Shown here piece by piece: positions 11,101 through 21,814 of a stretch of DNA of 64,000 bases. Both the position numbers and the translations under genes were made by a program. Origin of the DNA: Chaunax sp. Z400 (lineage: Eukaryota; Chordata; Actinopteri; Lophiiformes; Chaunacidae); contig JBAGJB010000179.1 in the NCBI GenBank assembly GCA_037577475.1, positions 248,001-312,000 on the forward strand, written 5' to 3'. The notes beneath the pieces were generated by a model. That model saw only the letters and a program-made list of their open reading frames with translations, made no database searches and was not told the origin of the DNA. Numbering within the stretch: the first letter of the stretch is position 1; each line of letters begins with the position of its first letter.

Positions 11101-11830
11101 ATGTATAGTATGTACAGTATGAATAGTATGTACAGTATGTATAGTATGTACAGTATGAATAGTATGTATAGTATGTACATTATGAATAGTATGAATAGTA
11201 TGTACAGTATGAATAGTATGTATAGTATAAATAGTATGTATAGTATAAATAGTATGTATAGTATGTATAGTATAAATAGTATGTACAGTATATATAGTAT
11301 GAATAGTATGTACAGTATGTATAGTATGAATAGTATGTATAGTATGAATAGTATGTATGGTATGCATGGTATGCATAGTATGTATAGAATTTATATGTAT
11401 AGTATGTATAGTAAAAATAGTATGTATAGTATGAATAGTATGTATAGTATGAATAGTATGTATAGTATGAATAGTATGTATAATATGTACAGTATGTACA
11501 ATATGAATAGTATGTATAGTATGTACAGTATGAATAGTATGTACAATATGAATAGTATGTATAGTATGTACAGTATGAATAGTATGTATAGTATGAATAG
11601 TATGTATAGTATGTATAGTATGTACAGTATGAATAGTATGTATAGTATGTACAGTATGAATAGTATGAATAGTATGTATAGTATGTATAGTATGTATAGT
11701 ATAAATAGTATGTACAGTATGAATAGTATGTATAGTATAAATAGTATGTACAGTATGAATAGTATGTATAGTATGAATAGTAGTCGTATGTGTAGAATGA
11801 ACAGTATGTACAGTATGTATAGTATGAATA
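8101..11830 (+). repeat. 9-bp satellite array (NNN-AGT-ATG), array 1
   Basis: This is about 3.7 kb of a 9-bp unit whose last six bases are AGTATG and whose first three are mostly TAT, TAC or AAT. A variant module containing GGTATGCATGG and TATAGAATTYATATG recurs at about 9770, 9931, 10308 and 11356, showing block duplication. Because the period is a multiple of three and few units contain stops, open frames of up to 630 codons exist on both strands. These translations (Tyr/Asn-Ser-Met, His-Thr-Ile, Tyr-Ile-Leu) are not credible proteins. Confidence 0.95.
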
Positions 11831-11834
11831 CATG

Positions 11835-14423
11835 TAGCTTGACCCCTCCCCTGGTCACCTCCCCCGTCTTCGTGTAGAGCTGCACTCCCTCTGGGTCCTG
11901 GATGCAGTGGAGGTGGCGACGCTGGGTCATCCAGATCTCCCCCATCCTGGCGCGGTCAATCAGCGGGACCCCCATGGTGTCCACAGCATTCCAGAAGTGA
12001 TCCAGCACCTCCTGGATCAGACGGTCGGCTTCTGGCTGCGCCCTGATCCGCCGCCGGCAGTGAGGAGCCATCTCAGGAATGGTCAGGTGGACGATGGCAC
12101 CCGTCCCCATCTGGGACTGCTTTGCCCTCTTCAGCCGCTCCACATCCTCCCCGTCCCACTCAAAGATGGCAGTGGACAGGCGGGACATGAAGGGGCCGTA
12201 CAGCAGGTTGGCGTCGGTGGTGACGCCCCTCGCGAAGCGTCGCAAGAGGTGCCACACATCCAGGCGGACCATCAGCTGGTCCCACTCACCAAACATCAGC
12301 CCGACCTAACAACGAATCATCAATCGGTCAGTCGTTTTAAATGGCAGCTGCAGTCAGCAGTGTGTCTGTGTGTGAGAGACGCCACGGTACCTTGGGCTGG
12401 TGGTTGCGAGTGCAGCAGTCCCGGTCCACGTAGAGCACCTGAGGGGGTGCCACCCTGGCCTCCCTGTAGCGCCGCATGAGCCCCTGCGCCATGGCTACCA
12501 GTCCATCCCCCTCGCAGGCGGTGAGGACGGAGATGAGCACCTGCCCGTACTCGTTGCCCACGTTGGTCACCCATCCTGCTGTCCCAGCGGCCTTACCGGC
12601 CAGTTTCTTGGTCATCTGCATGAGACACAGTGAAGAACATTGTCACGTCACACACCGATTATACTTTCAAATAGTAAACATTGTCGGACACACTGAGAGC
12701 ACAATCCATAGAAATGCGTGCATCTTCCTAATCACAGCTCACCTTCTTGGTGGAGTCCAGCTTCAAAATGCTGCCAAACACCGAGGTAAGCCTGGCCTTG
12801 GTCTCCGGCAGGCGGGCGAGGGCGTCCCGCACGTACACGGAGAGCAGCCAGGACGCAGAGGGCACTGGTGGCATCTTTGGCAGCTGCTGCAGGTCCTGCT
12901 GTTCCGTGACGCCGAGCAACTCCAACACAGAGAGGTAGCGGATGACGCGCCCCGCCCACTCTGAGCTGTGCTGGTCCCTCAAGGTTTTTCTGAGGCAAGC
13001 CGCACTTTTGCCCAAAGTGCGCTCCCTCAAATGCCCCACCACCGCCTTGTCGCAGGACAACCCGAGTGTGTGGTGAAGAGGTCAATCGTGTGCTATGCTG
13101 CAGTAAATAATTGAATGAATAAATAAATACACAAGCCTTCTTATTTCTGCTTACTTGTAGGTCAGGATGGCAGGAAACTGCATCTGGTGCCCCAGGTCCA
13201 GCTGGTCCATGATATCCTGGGACCAGGCAGCAACCTTGCGCTTACATGACAGGCATTCCAGGTACTCCGTGCCCATGAAGTACCAGCCTGTCATGTCCAG
13301 GACCCTCCGCACCGTCTTGTACAGACCAGCCCCTGTGAGTTTGTGGCCACATCCCTTGCACACAAACCTGCACGCCCACATCCTGTAGGGCGCCCACAGG
13401 AAGAAGCGTGTGTGAAAAAAGGGATGGCACGAGGCAGGGGGCTGCGCGTACAGGGGCCGGTCTCCTGGGGGGGACCACCAGAGATGGAGGTCACTGACGA
13501 GGACGGGATGTCCTCCCACACCTCTGGTGAAGAGAGCTCGGCCCAGCCAGTCCTGCTGCTCCACCGGCAGCGCCTTCCTCCACTTCTTGGGCAGCAGCTG
13601 CAACGTTCACATCGCATCCGTCAGTACTATTTTAAGTACTAATATCATTTTGCTTATTACTAGAAAATTATATCTCACCTCTGCACCGGTGGAGGTGGGC
13701 TGCGCGAGCTGTTTGGGGGGAGGGGGTCCTGAAGGTCCTGGGCGGGCGACAGGTGCTGCGGCATCCCTGGCAACTGCAAATTTCAGCCAGTCAGTCAGTC
13801 AGTCAGTCAGTCAGCCAGCCAGCCAGTTGAACGACTGACAGGACATGGCGTACAAAAAACCAAAATGCACTCACGCTGAGAGTCGACCTCCACAGCAGCG
13901 GCGACGAGGACGTCGTCCGTCAGGTCACCGGATGCAGCGCCTGCACAAGAAGTGAATGTAGGACTGTATGACATTTGCACTTTTAACAGGACTCGTGAGA
14001 CGCCTACACAACAAGGGGAGAGGGTCTTACTGGTCGACGGACGTGCTGTGTCCTGGCGGGCAGGCGGAGTAGCCGCTGGAACTCTGGCCGCTGCATCCTG
14101 GTTGGTGCGACCGACCAAGTACACCTGCAGCTGCTTCAGCCGCGACCCGGCCTGTGGCTTCTGGCGCGTCACCCACTGCACGTACCTATGGACAAACAGG
14201 GCAAACCGAATGAGTGTTTTCTCCATAGTTGACCTGTGAATTTTTACAATTGAAAAATGATGACTTCTCAATACTCACGTCCTGCTCTCCCGGTCAGTTG
14301 CTTCGTACAGTGAAGCATAGGTCCTGCTGGCGTGCACCCCAAAACCTACGCAACACTTATCCATGCCCCTCACCGACTCTGCTCCCTCCCGCATCCGCCG
14401 CTCCTTCACTGCCACCATGACAG
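11835..14423 (-). pseudogene. DUF6729-like gene copy A (unit 1), 5' and 3' truncated
   Basis: This minus-strand spliced gene is about 99.6% identical to copy B 5214 bp away. Predicted exons from 5' to 3': partial exon 1 14279-14423, exon 2 14031-14185, exon 3 13875-13940, exon 4 13679-13773, exon 5 13155-13597, exon 6 12743-13061, exon 7 12391-12615, exon 8 11835-12305. Donors and acceptors are GT/AG except the exon 6 acceptor, which reads GG. Exon 5 encodes the CxxC...CxxC zinc ribbon; exons 6-8 encode DDE-like motifs (LDSTKK, YVDRDCC, LDVWHL). The first 136 or so residues of exon 1, the start codon and the promoter are missing, replaced at 14424 by a 31-bp minisatellite. The 3' end runs in frame into the 9-bp satellite. 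It is probably non-functional. The function of the family is unknown to me; a transposase-derived nuclease fold is an inference. Confidence 0.8.
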
Positions 14424-14818
14424 ACCAAAACACACACAAATTATAAAAACACACCGCAAAACACACACAAATTATAAAAACACACCGCAAAACACACACA
14501 AATTATAAAAACACACCGCAAAACACACACAAATTATAAAAACACACCGCAAAACACACACAAATTATAAAAACACACCGCAAAACACACACAAATTATA
14601 AAAACACACCGCAAAACACACACAAATTATAAAAACACACCGCAAAACACACACAAATTATAAAAACACACCGCAAACCACACACAAATTATAAAAACAC
14701 ACCGCAAAACACACACAAATTATAAAAACACACTGCAAAACACACACAAATTATAAAAACATACTGCAAAACACACACAAATTATAAAAACACACTGCAA
14801 AACACACAAATTATATAA
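14424..14818 (+). repeat. 31-bp minisatellite
   Basis: About thirteen 31-bp units contain ACAAATTATAAAAAC and CACCGCAAAAC. The array begins exactly where homology to exon 1 of the DUF6729-like gene stops, so it marks the truncation breakpoint of copy A. There are no unique spacers, so this is not a CRISPR array. Confidence 0.9.
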
Positions 14819-14919
14819 AGGCAAAGCAAATATACACATACAAAGAAAAGACACACACAAACAAAAAAGATAAGATAAACACACTGCACACAATTATGTT
14901 CTAAAAATAAACAAATCCA
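14819..14919 (+). other. Short AT-rich non-coding stretch
   Basis: This is A/C-rich low-complexity sequence between the 31-bp minisatellite and the Arg/Lys-rich exon fragment. No gene is seen. Confidence 0.4.
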
Positions 14920-15046
14920 TCACTTCCCCCCCTCTGCTTCTCTTTCCTGTCTCTTCCTTCTGTCCTGTTTTCTCTTTTCCTTTCTCTTCATTTTCTGCGC
15001 AAGTCTTTGCTCCTTCCTTTTGAATCTTTCTGCTCTCCTCTTTGCC
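14920..15046 (-). pseudogene. Arg/Lys-rich C-terminal exon fragment
   Basis: Read on the minus strand, this gives about 41 residues of basic helix-like sequence (AKRRAERFKRKEQRLAQK...) ending GGK and a TGA stop. It aligns without gaps to the frame at 23060-23275 (ARRRAERVKRKDHRLAER...), both ending ERQ/RQEREA-x-GG. The conserved frame and spacing suggest a shared coding exon rather than chance purine-rich DNA. It lies downstream, in gene orientation, of copy B and its satellite, so it may be the original C-terminal exon of the DUF6729-like gene. Confidence 0.45.
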
Positions 15047-15088
15047 AACAAGGGGAGAGGGTCTTACTGGTCGACGGACATGCTGTGT
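15046..15088 (-). pseudogene. 43-bp fragment of exon 2/intron 2 boundary of the DUF6729-like gene
   Basis: Forty-three bases match the exon 2 donor region of copies A and B (about 14010-14052) with one mismatch, including the GTAAGA donor. One side joins the Arg/Lys-rich exon fragment and the other the 9-bp satellite. It is a rearrangement scar. Confidence 0.8.
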
Positions 15089-17044
15089 ACAGTATGAATA
15101 ATATGTATAGTATGTACAGTATGAATAATATGTATAGTATCTACAGTATGTTTAGTATGAATAGTATGTATAGTATGAATAGTATGTACAGTATGTACAG
15201 TATGAATAGTATGTACAGTATGAATAGTATGTACAGTATGAATAGTATGTATAGTATGTACAGTATGAATAGTATGTATAGTATGTACAGTATGAATAGT
15301 ATGAATAGTATGTATAGTATGTATAGTATGTACAGTATGAATAGTATGAATAGTATGAATAGTATGTATAGTATGTACGGTATGAACAGTATGTACAGTA
15401 TGTACAGTATGAATAGTATGTACAGTATGTACAGTATGTACAGTATGAATAGTATGTATAGAATGTATAGTATGTATAGTATGTATAGTATGTACAGTAT
15501 GAATAGTATGTATAGTATGTACAGTATGAATAGTATGTATAGTATGTACAGTATGAATAGTATGTATAGTATGTACAGTATGAATAGTATGTATAGTATG
15601 TACAGTATGAATAGTATGTATAGTATGTACAGTATGAATAGTATGTATAGTATGTACAGTATGAATAGTATGTATAGTATGTACAGTATGAATAGTATGT
15701 ATAGTATGTACAGTATGAATAGTATGTATAGTATGTACAGTATGAATAGTATGTACAGTATGAATAGTATGTACAGTATGTACAGTATGTACAGTATGAA
15801 CAGTATGTATAGTATGTACAGTATGAATAGCATGAATAGTATGTATAGTATGTACAGTATGAATAGTATGTACAGTATGAATAGTATGTATAGTATGTAC
15901 AGTATGAATAGTATGTACAGTATGAATAGTATGTACAGTATGTACAGTATGAATAGTATGTACAGTATGTACAGTATGTATAGTACGAATAGTATGTATA
16001 GTATGAGTAGTATGTATAGTATGTACAGTATGAATAGTATGTACAGTATGAATAGTATGTATAGTATGAATAGTATGTATAGTATAAATATTATGTATAG
16101 TATAAATAGTATGTATAGTATAAATAGTATGTGTAGTATGTATAGTATAAATAGTATGTACAGTATGTATAGTATGAATAGTATGTACAGTATGTATAGT
16201 ATGAATAGTATGTATAGTATGTACAGTATGAATAGTATGTGTAGTATGTACAGTATGACTAGTATGAATAGTATGTATAGTATGTACAGTAGGAATAGTA
16301 TGTATAGTAGGAATAGTATGTATAGTATGAATAGTATGTATAGTACGAATAGTATGTATAGTACGAATAGTATGTACAGTATGAGTAGTATGTATAGTAT
16401 GTACAGTATGTATAGTATGTACAGTATGTACATTATGAATAGTATGTATAGTATAAATAGTATGTATAGTATAAATAGTATGTGTAGTATAAATAGTATG
16501 TGTAGTATGTATAGTATAAGTAGTATGTACAGTATGTATAGTATGAATAGTATGTACAGTATGTACAGTATGTACAGTATGTACAGTATGAATAGTATGT
16601 ACAGTATGTACAGTATGTACAGTATGAATAGTATGTATAGTAGGAATAGTATGTATAGTATGAATAGTATGAATAGTATGTACAGTATGAATAGTATGTA
16701 CAGTATGAATAGTATGTATAGTATGAATAGTATGTATAGTATGTACAGTATGAATAGTATGTACAGTATGAATAGTATGTACAGTATGAATAGTATTTAC
16801 AGTATGAATAGTATGTATAGTATGAATAGTATGTATAGTATGTACAGTATGAATAGTATGTATAGTATGTACAGTATGAATAGTATGAATAGTATGAATA
16901 GTATGTATAGTATGTACAGTATGAACAGTATGAACAGTATGTATAGTATGTACAGTATGAATAGTATGTATTGTATGTACAGTATGAATAGTATGTATAG
17001 TATGTACAGTATGAATAGTATGTACAGTATGTATAGTATGAATA
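15089..17044 (+). repeat. 9-bp satellite array 2
   Basis: This is about 2 kb of the same NNN-AGT-ATG unit. From about 15490 to 15735 the units are ordered AAT, TAT, TAC in a regular 27-bp higher-order repeat (about nine in a row). The array separates the exon 2 fragment from exon 8 of copy B. The unit 2 version is 63 bp longer. Confidence 0.95.
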
Positions 17045-17048
17045 CATG

Positions 17049-20044
17049 TAGCTTGACCCCTCCCCAGGTCACTTCCCCCGTCTTCGTGTAGAGCTGCACT
17101 CCCTCTGGGTCCTGGATGCAGTGGAGGTGGCGACGCTGGGTCCTCCAGATCTCCCCCATCCTGGCGCGGTCAATCAGCGGGACCCCCATGGTGTCCACAG
17201 CATTCCAGAAGTGATCCAGCACCTCCTGGATCAGACGGTCGGCTTCTGGCTGCGCCCTGATCCGCCGCCGGCAGTGAGGGGCCATCTCAGGAATGGTCAG
17301 GTGGACGATGGCACCCGTCCCCATCTGGGACTGCTTTGCCCTCTTCAGCCGCTCCACATCCTCCCCGTCCCACTCAAAGATGGCAGTGGACAGGCGGGAC
17401 ATGAAGGGGCCGTACAGCAGGTGGGCGTCGGTGGTGACGCCCCTCGCGAAGCGTCGCAAGAGGTGCCACACATCCAGGCGGACCATCAGCTGGTCCCACT
17501 CACCAAACATCAGCCCGACCTAACAACGAATCATCAATCGGTCAGTCGTTTTAAATGGCAGCTGCAGTCAGCAGTGTGTCTGTGTGTGAGAGACGCCACG
17601 GTACCTTGGGCTGGTGGTTGCGAGTGCAGCAGTCCCGGTCCACGTAGAGCACCTGAGGGGGTGCCACCCTGGCCTCCCTGTAGCGCCGCATGAGCCCCTG
17701 CGCCATGGCTACCAGTCCATCCCCCTCGCAGGCGGTGAGGACGGAGATGAGCACCTGCCCGTACTCGTTGCCCACGTTGGTCACCCATCCTGCTGTCCCA
17801 GCGGCCTTACCGGCCAGTTTCTTGGTCATCTGCATGAGACACAGTGAAGAACATTGTCACGTCACACACCGATTATACTTTCAAATAGTAAACATTGTCG
17901 GACACACTGAGAGCACAATCCATAGAAATGCGTGCATCTTCCTAATCACAGCTCACCTTCTTGGTGGAGTCCAGCTTCAAAATGCTGCCAAACACCGAGG
18001 TAAGCCTGGCCTTGGTCTCCGGCAGGCGGGCGAGGGCGTCCCGCACGTACACGGAGAGCAGCCAGGACGCAGAGGGCACCGGTGGCATCTTTGGCAGCTG
18101 CTGCAGGTCCTGCTGTTCCGTGACGCCGAGCAACTCCAACACAGAGAGGTAGCGGATGACGCGCCCCGCCCACTCTGAGCTGTGCTGCTCCCTCAAGGTT
18201 TTTCTGAGGCAAGCCGCACTGTTGCCCAAAGTGCGCTCCCTCAAATGCCCCACCACCGCCTTGTCGCAGGACAACCCGAGTGTGTGGTGAAGAGGTCAAT
18301 CGTGTGCTATGCTGCAGTAAATAATTGAATGAATAAATAAATACACAAGCCTTCTTATTTCTGCTTACTTGTAGGTCAGGATGGCAGGAAACTGCATCTG
18401 GTGCCCCAGGTCCAGCTGGTCCATGATATCCTGGGACCAGGCAGCAACCTTGCGCTTACATGACAGGCATTCCAGGTACTCCGTGCCCATGAAGTACCAG
18501 CCTGTCATGTCCAGGACCCTCCGCACCGTCTTGTACAGACCAGCCCCTGTGAGTTTGTGGCCACATCCCTTGCACACAAACCTGCACGCCCACATCCTGT
18601 AGGGCGCCCACAGGAAGAAGCGTGTGTGAAAAAAGGGATGGCACGAGGCAGGGGGCTGCGCGTACAGGGGCCGGTCTCCTGGGGGGGACCACCAGAGATG
18701 GAGGTCACTGACGAGGACGGGATGTCCTCCCACACCTCTGGTGAAGAGAGCTCGGCCCAGCCAGTCCTGCTGCTCCACCGGCAGCGCCTTCCTCCACTTC
18801 TTGGGCAGCAGCTGCAACGTTCACATCGCATCCGTCAGTACTATTTTAAGTACTAATATCATTTTGCTTATTACTAGAAAATTATATCTCACCTCTGCAC
18901 CGGTGGAGGTGGGCTGCGCGAGCTGTTTGGGGGGAGGGGGTCCTGAAGGTCCTGGGCGGGCGACAGGTGCTGCGGCATCCCTGGCAACTGCAAATTTCAG
19001 CCAGTCAGTCAGTCAGTCAGTCAGTCAGCCAGCCAGCCAGTTGAACGACTGACAGGACATGGCGTACAAAAAACCAAAATGCACTCACGCTGAGAGTCGA
19101 CCTCCACAGCAGCGGCGACGAGGACGTCGTCCGTCAGGTCACCGGATGCAGCGCCTGCACAAGAAGTGAATGTAGGACTGTATGACATTTGCACTTTTAA
19201 CAGGACTCGTGAGACGCCTACACAACAAGGGGAGAGGGTCTTACTGGTCGACGGACGTGCTGTGTCCTGGCGGGCAGGCGGAGTAGCCGCTGGAACTCTG
19301 GCCGCTGCATCCTGGTTGGTGCGACCGACCAAGTACACCTGCAGCTGCTTCAGCCGCGACCCGGCCTGTGGCTTCTGGCGCGTCACCCACTGCACGTACC
19401 TATGGACAAACAGGGCAAACCGAATGAGTGTTTTCTCCATAGTTGACCTGTGAATTTTTACAATTGAAAAATGATGACTTCTCAATACTCACGTCCTGCT
19501 CTCCCGGTCAGTTGCTTCGTACAGTGAAGCATAGGTCCTGCTGGCGTGCACCCCAAAACCTACGCAACACTTATCCATGCCCCTCACCGACTCTGCTCCC
19601 TCCCACATCCGCCGCTCCTTCACTGCCACCATGACAGGTGGAAAGAGGGCAGCATAGGAGGTGAGGGCGTTTTTGTTGGCCTCGAGGCGAGACTGGGAGG
19701 TGCCCCCCCTCCCATCCATCTCCCCCTGATGAGAGACGATGATGCTAACTGCATAGCCAACATCGTTGCTCAATAGCCATTTCAATGTCTGACCCCTGTA
19801 CTGTCCAAACTGGAGCTCTGTTTCACTGAGCACCAGTTCAGGGCAGCCTGGGTCACCTCCCGCAGCCTTGACCTTGGTCACTGCCTCCTCCCTCACCCTC
19901 TCAGGCAGCTTCACCTCGAACGACCTCACAGTGTCTCGGCCACCCTTCTGGGAGGCTTTGACGACGTGTGTCGCCGCGGCAGAAGGCTGCAAGATCAGGT
20001 GGGAGGAGGAAGGCAGGTACCGAAAGGCCGGAGTGGAATCCATT
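17049..20044 (-). CDS. DUF6729-like gene copy B (unit 1), 3' end cut by satellite
   Basis: Predicted coding exons on the minus strand: 19493-20044 (ATG at 20043), 19245-19399, 19089-19154, 18893-18987, 18369-18811, 17957-18275, 17605-17829, 17049-17519. All joins keep frame and give about 775 residues. Residues 90-240 carry a conserved N-terminal region (ELQFGQYRGQTLKWLL). Residues 369/372 and 404/407 form a CxxC...CxxC zinc ribbon. D539 (LDSTKK), D607/D609 (YVDRDCC) and D634-H637 (LDVWHL) resemble an RNase H-fold DDE transposase. The resemblance to teleost DUF6729 proteins is from memory. A 5' UTR exon is likely, because an acceptor (TTTGTAG) lies one base before the ATG and a GTAAGT donor lies at 21814. 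The exon 6 acceptor is GG instead of AG. After residue 775 the frame enters the 9-bp satellite and stays open about 80 codons more, so the normal C-terminus is missing. Whether it is expressed is unknown. Confidence 0.75.
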
Positions 20045-20276
20045 CTACAAATAAGCAGACGACAGGCGCGTTAATTACACACTTTAAGCATTACACTCAC
20101 ACATACACAGCATTTATCTTATCAAATGCATTTCACTGTGTCTCTGTGCTCTGTCATTATCCTCTTTTCAAATAAATTCTAGGATTACATCACCATGTAA
20201 TGATCCGTCATGGACAGCAAATCAATACATTCACACAGAGAAATGAGATAGAGCTGACCATGACTTACAGTATTAT
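20045..20276 (-). other. Part of the predicted 5' UTR intron of copy B
   Basis: This is AT-rich sequence upstream of the ATG exon. The polypyrimidine/AG acceptor is at 20045-20046 on the minus strand. No other gene is seen. Confidence 0.5.
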
Positions 20277-20515
20277 GTGTGTGTGTGTGTGTGTATATAT
20301 ACACATATATATATACACATACATATATATACACATACATATATATACACATACATATATATACACATACATATATACATATATATATACACATACACAT
20401 ATATATACACATACATATACACACACATACATATATACATATATATATACACATACACATATATATACACATACACATATATATACACATACATATACAC
20501 ATACATATATATATA
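20277..20515 (+). repeat. TATACACATA-type microsatellite
   Basis: A (GT)n stretch is followed by about 220 bp of TATATATACACATACA variants. The unit 2 copy is 18 bp shorter, the last of the four array-length differences between units. Confidence 0.95.
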
Positions 20516-20517
20516 TA

Positions 20518-21208
20518 CAGTACCAGTCAAAAGTTTGGACACACCTTCTCATTCAATGGTTTTTATTTATTTTAATTATTTTCTACATTGTAGATTAATA
20601 CTGAAGACATCGAAACTATGAAAGAACACATATGGAATTATGTAGTAAACAAAAAAGTGTTAAATAAGTCAGAATATGTTTTATATTTTAGATTCTTCAA
20701 AGTAGCCTCCTTTTGCTTTGATGACAGCTTTGCACACTCTTGGCATTCTCTCAGTCAGCTTCATGAGGTCGTCTCCTGGAATGGTTTTGAATTAACAGGT
20801 GTGCCTTGTCAAGAGTCAATTTGTGGAATTACTTGCCTTCTTAATGTGTTTGAGACCATCAGTTGTGTTGTGCAGAGGTAGGGTTAGTACACAGTGGATA
20901 GCCCTATTTGACTACTGTTGTAATCCATATTATGGCAAGTTCCATTCCAGGAGACGACCTCATGAAGCTGACTGAGAGAATGCCAAGAGTGTGCAAAGCT
21001 GTCATCAAAGCAAAAGGAGGCTACTTTGAAGAATCTAAAATATAAAACATATTCTGACTTATTTAACACTTTTTTGTTTACTACATAATTCCATATGTGT
21101 TCTTTCATAGTTTCGATGTCTTCAGTATTAATCTACAATGTAGAAAATAATTAAAATAAATAAAAACCATTGAATGAGAAGGTGTGTCCAAACTTTTGAC
21201 TGGTACTG
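20518..21208 (+). mobile_element. Tc1-like foldback element (non-autonomous)
   Basis: This is a 691-bp element with ends CAGTACC...GGTACTG flanked by TA on both sides, as expected for Tc1/mariner target duplication. Arms of about 267 bp (20518-20786 and 20942-21208) are inverted copies around a 155-bp loop. The start, with GTCAAAAGTTTGGACACACC, is a very common fish Tc1-like terminus. There is no transposase frame. It sits in the presumed 5' UTR intron of gene copy B. Confidence 0.9.
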
Positions 21209-21814
21209 TACATATATATATTGTTCATAACTGACTGACTAAGTAATTTCCATTGGAATATTATGCAAAGGCAAGGACACATTTTGTATTGTTCACTTAT
21301 ACTACTGTATTTTGGATACTGCACAGAGGTGTGGGTTAACACATGAAGGTTTAGTATTTGTCATGTAGAAGTGTTACAGAAAAGAGCAATAACAATTATA
21401 AACAAAGTGAATATCAAAGAGCATACCAGCAGGCTGTTTATAAATTGCTAGAAATAGGTTGACCTGAAGGAAATTTAATTTCAAAAGTCCGTACACGCGT
21501 AAAACATGAAAGCAGATGTGTATTTTTAAAAAGTACTGTCTGTTCATGAGCGCAAATCCCGCTCTTCAAGCAGTGCATGCAAATGAATGACTGCACACCG
21601 GCATATCGGCCGCTTCAAATATTAAAAGTTCAAATGTTATTTGGTAAATTGGTTCAAATATGATTTGTTAAACTGATACTGTAATGCGCTAGGTAGCTAG
21701 CTAGGTAACCGTGTCATTACTATTACTGGCTCCGTACTCCGTACTTTCATTTGCCTCGTAGCAAGTACAACACAGCCGACAGACACATTGAATGAGACAC
21801 AGAACAGTACTTAC

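Noticed and set aside
8061..11877. Very long open frames on both strands of the 9-bp arrays (up to 630 codons)
   Set aside because: A 9-bp period keeps every frame in register, so stop-free frames appear automatically. The translations are single-motif repeats, and they change with slippage between units.
11871..12310. Candidate splice donor GGAG|GTGACC near the exon 8 end as proof that the gene is complete
   Set aside because: The site is weaker in copy B (GGAA|GTGACC), and the family reading continues past it (TGEVT-x-GGVKL). I keep exon 8 running to the satellite and list the donor as an alternative.
14424..14818. CRISPR-like array
   Set aside because: The 31-bp units are contiguous with no unique spacers, and the genome is eukaryotic.
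12079..19776. Plus-strand frames of 60-190 codons across the DUF6729-like genes
   Set aside because: They are antisense shadows. The minus-strand frames have matching splice sites, conserved motifs and in-frame exon joins.
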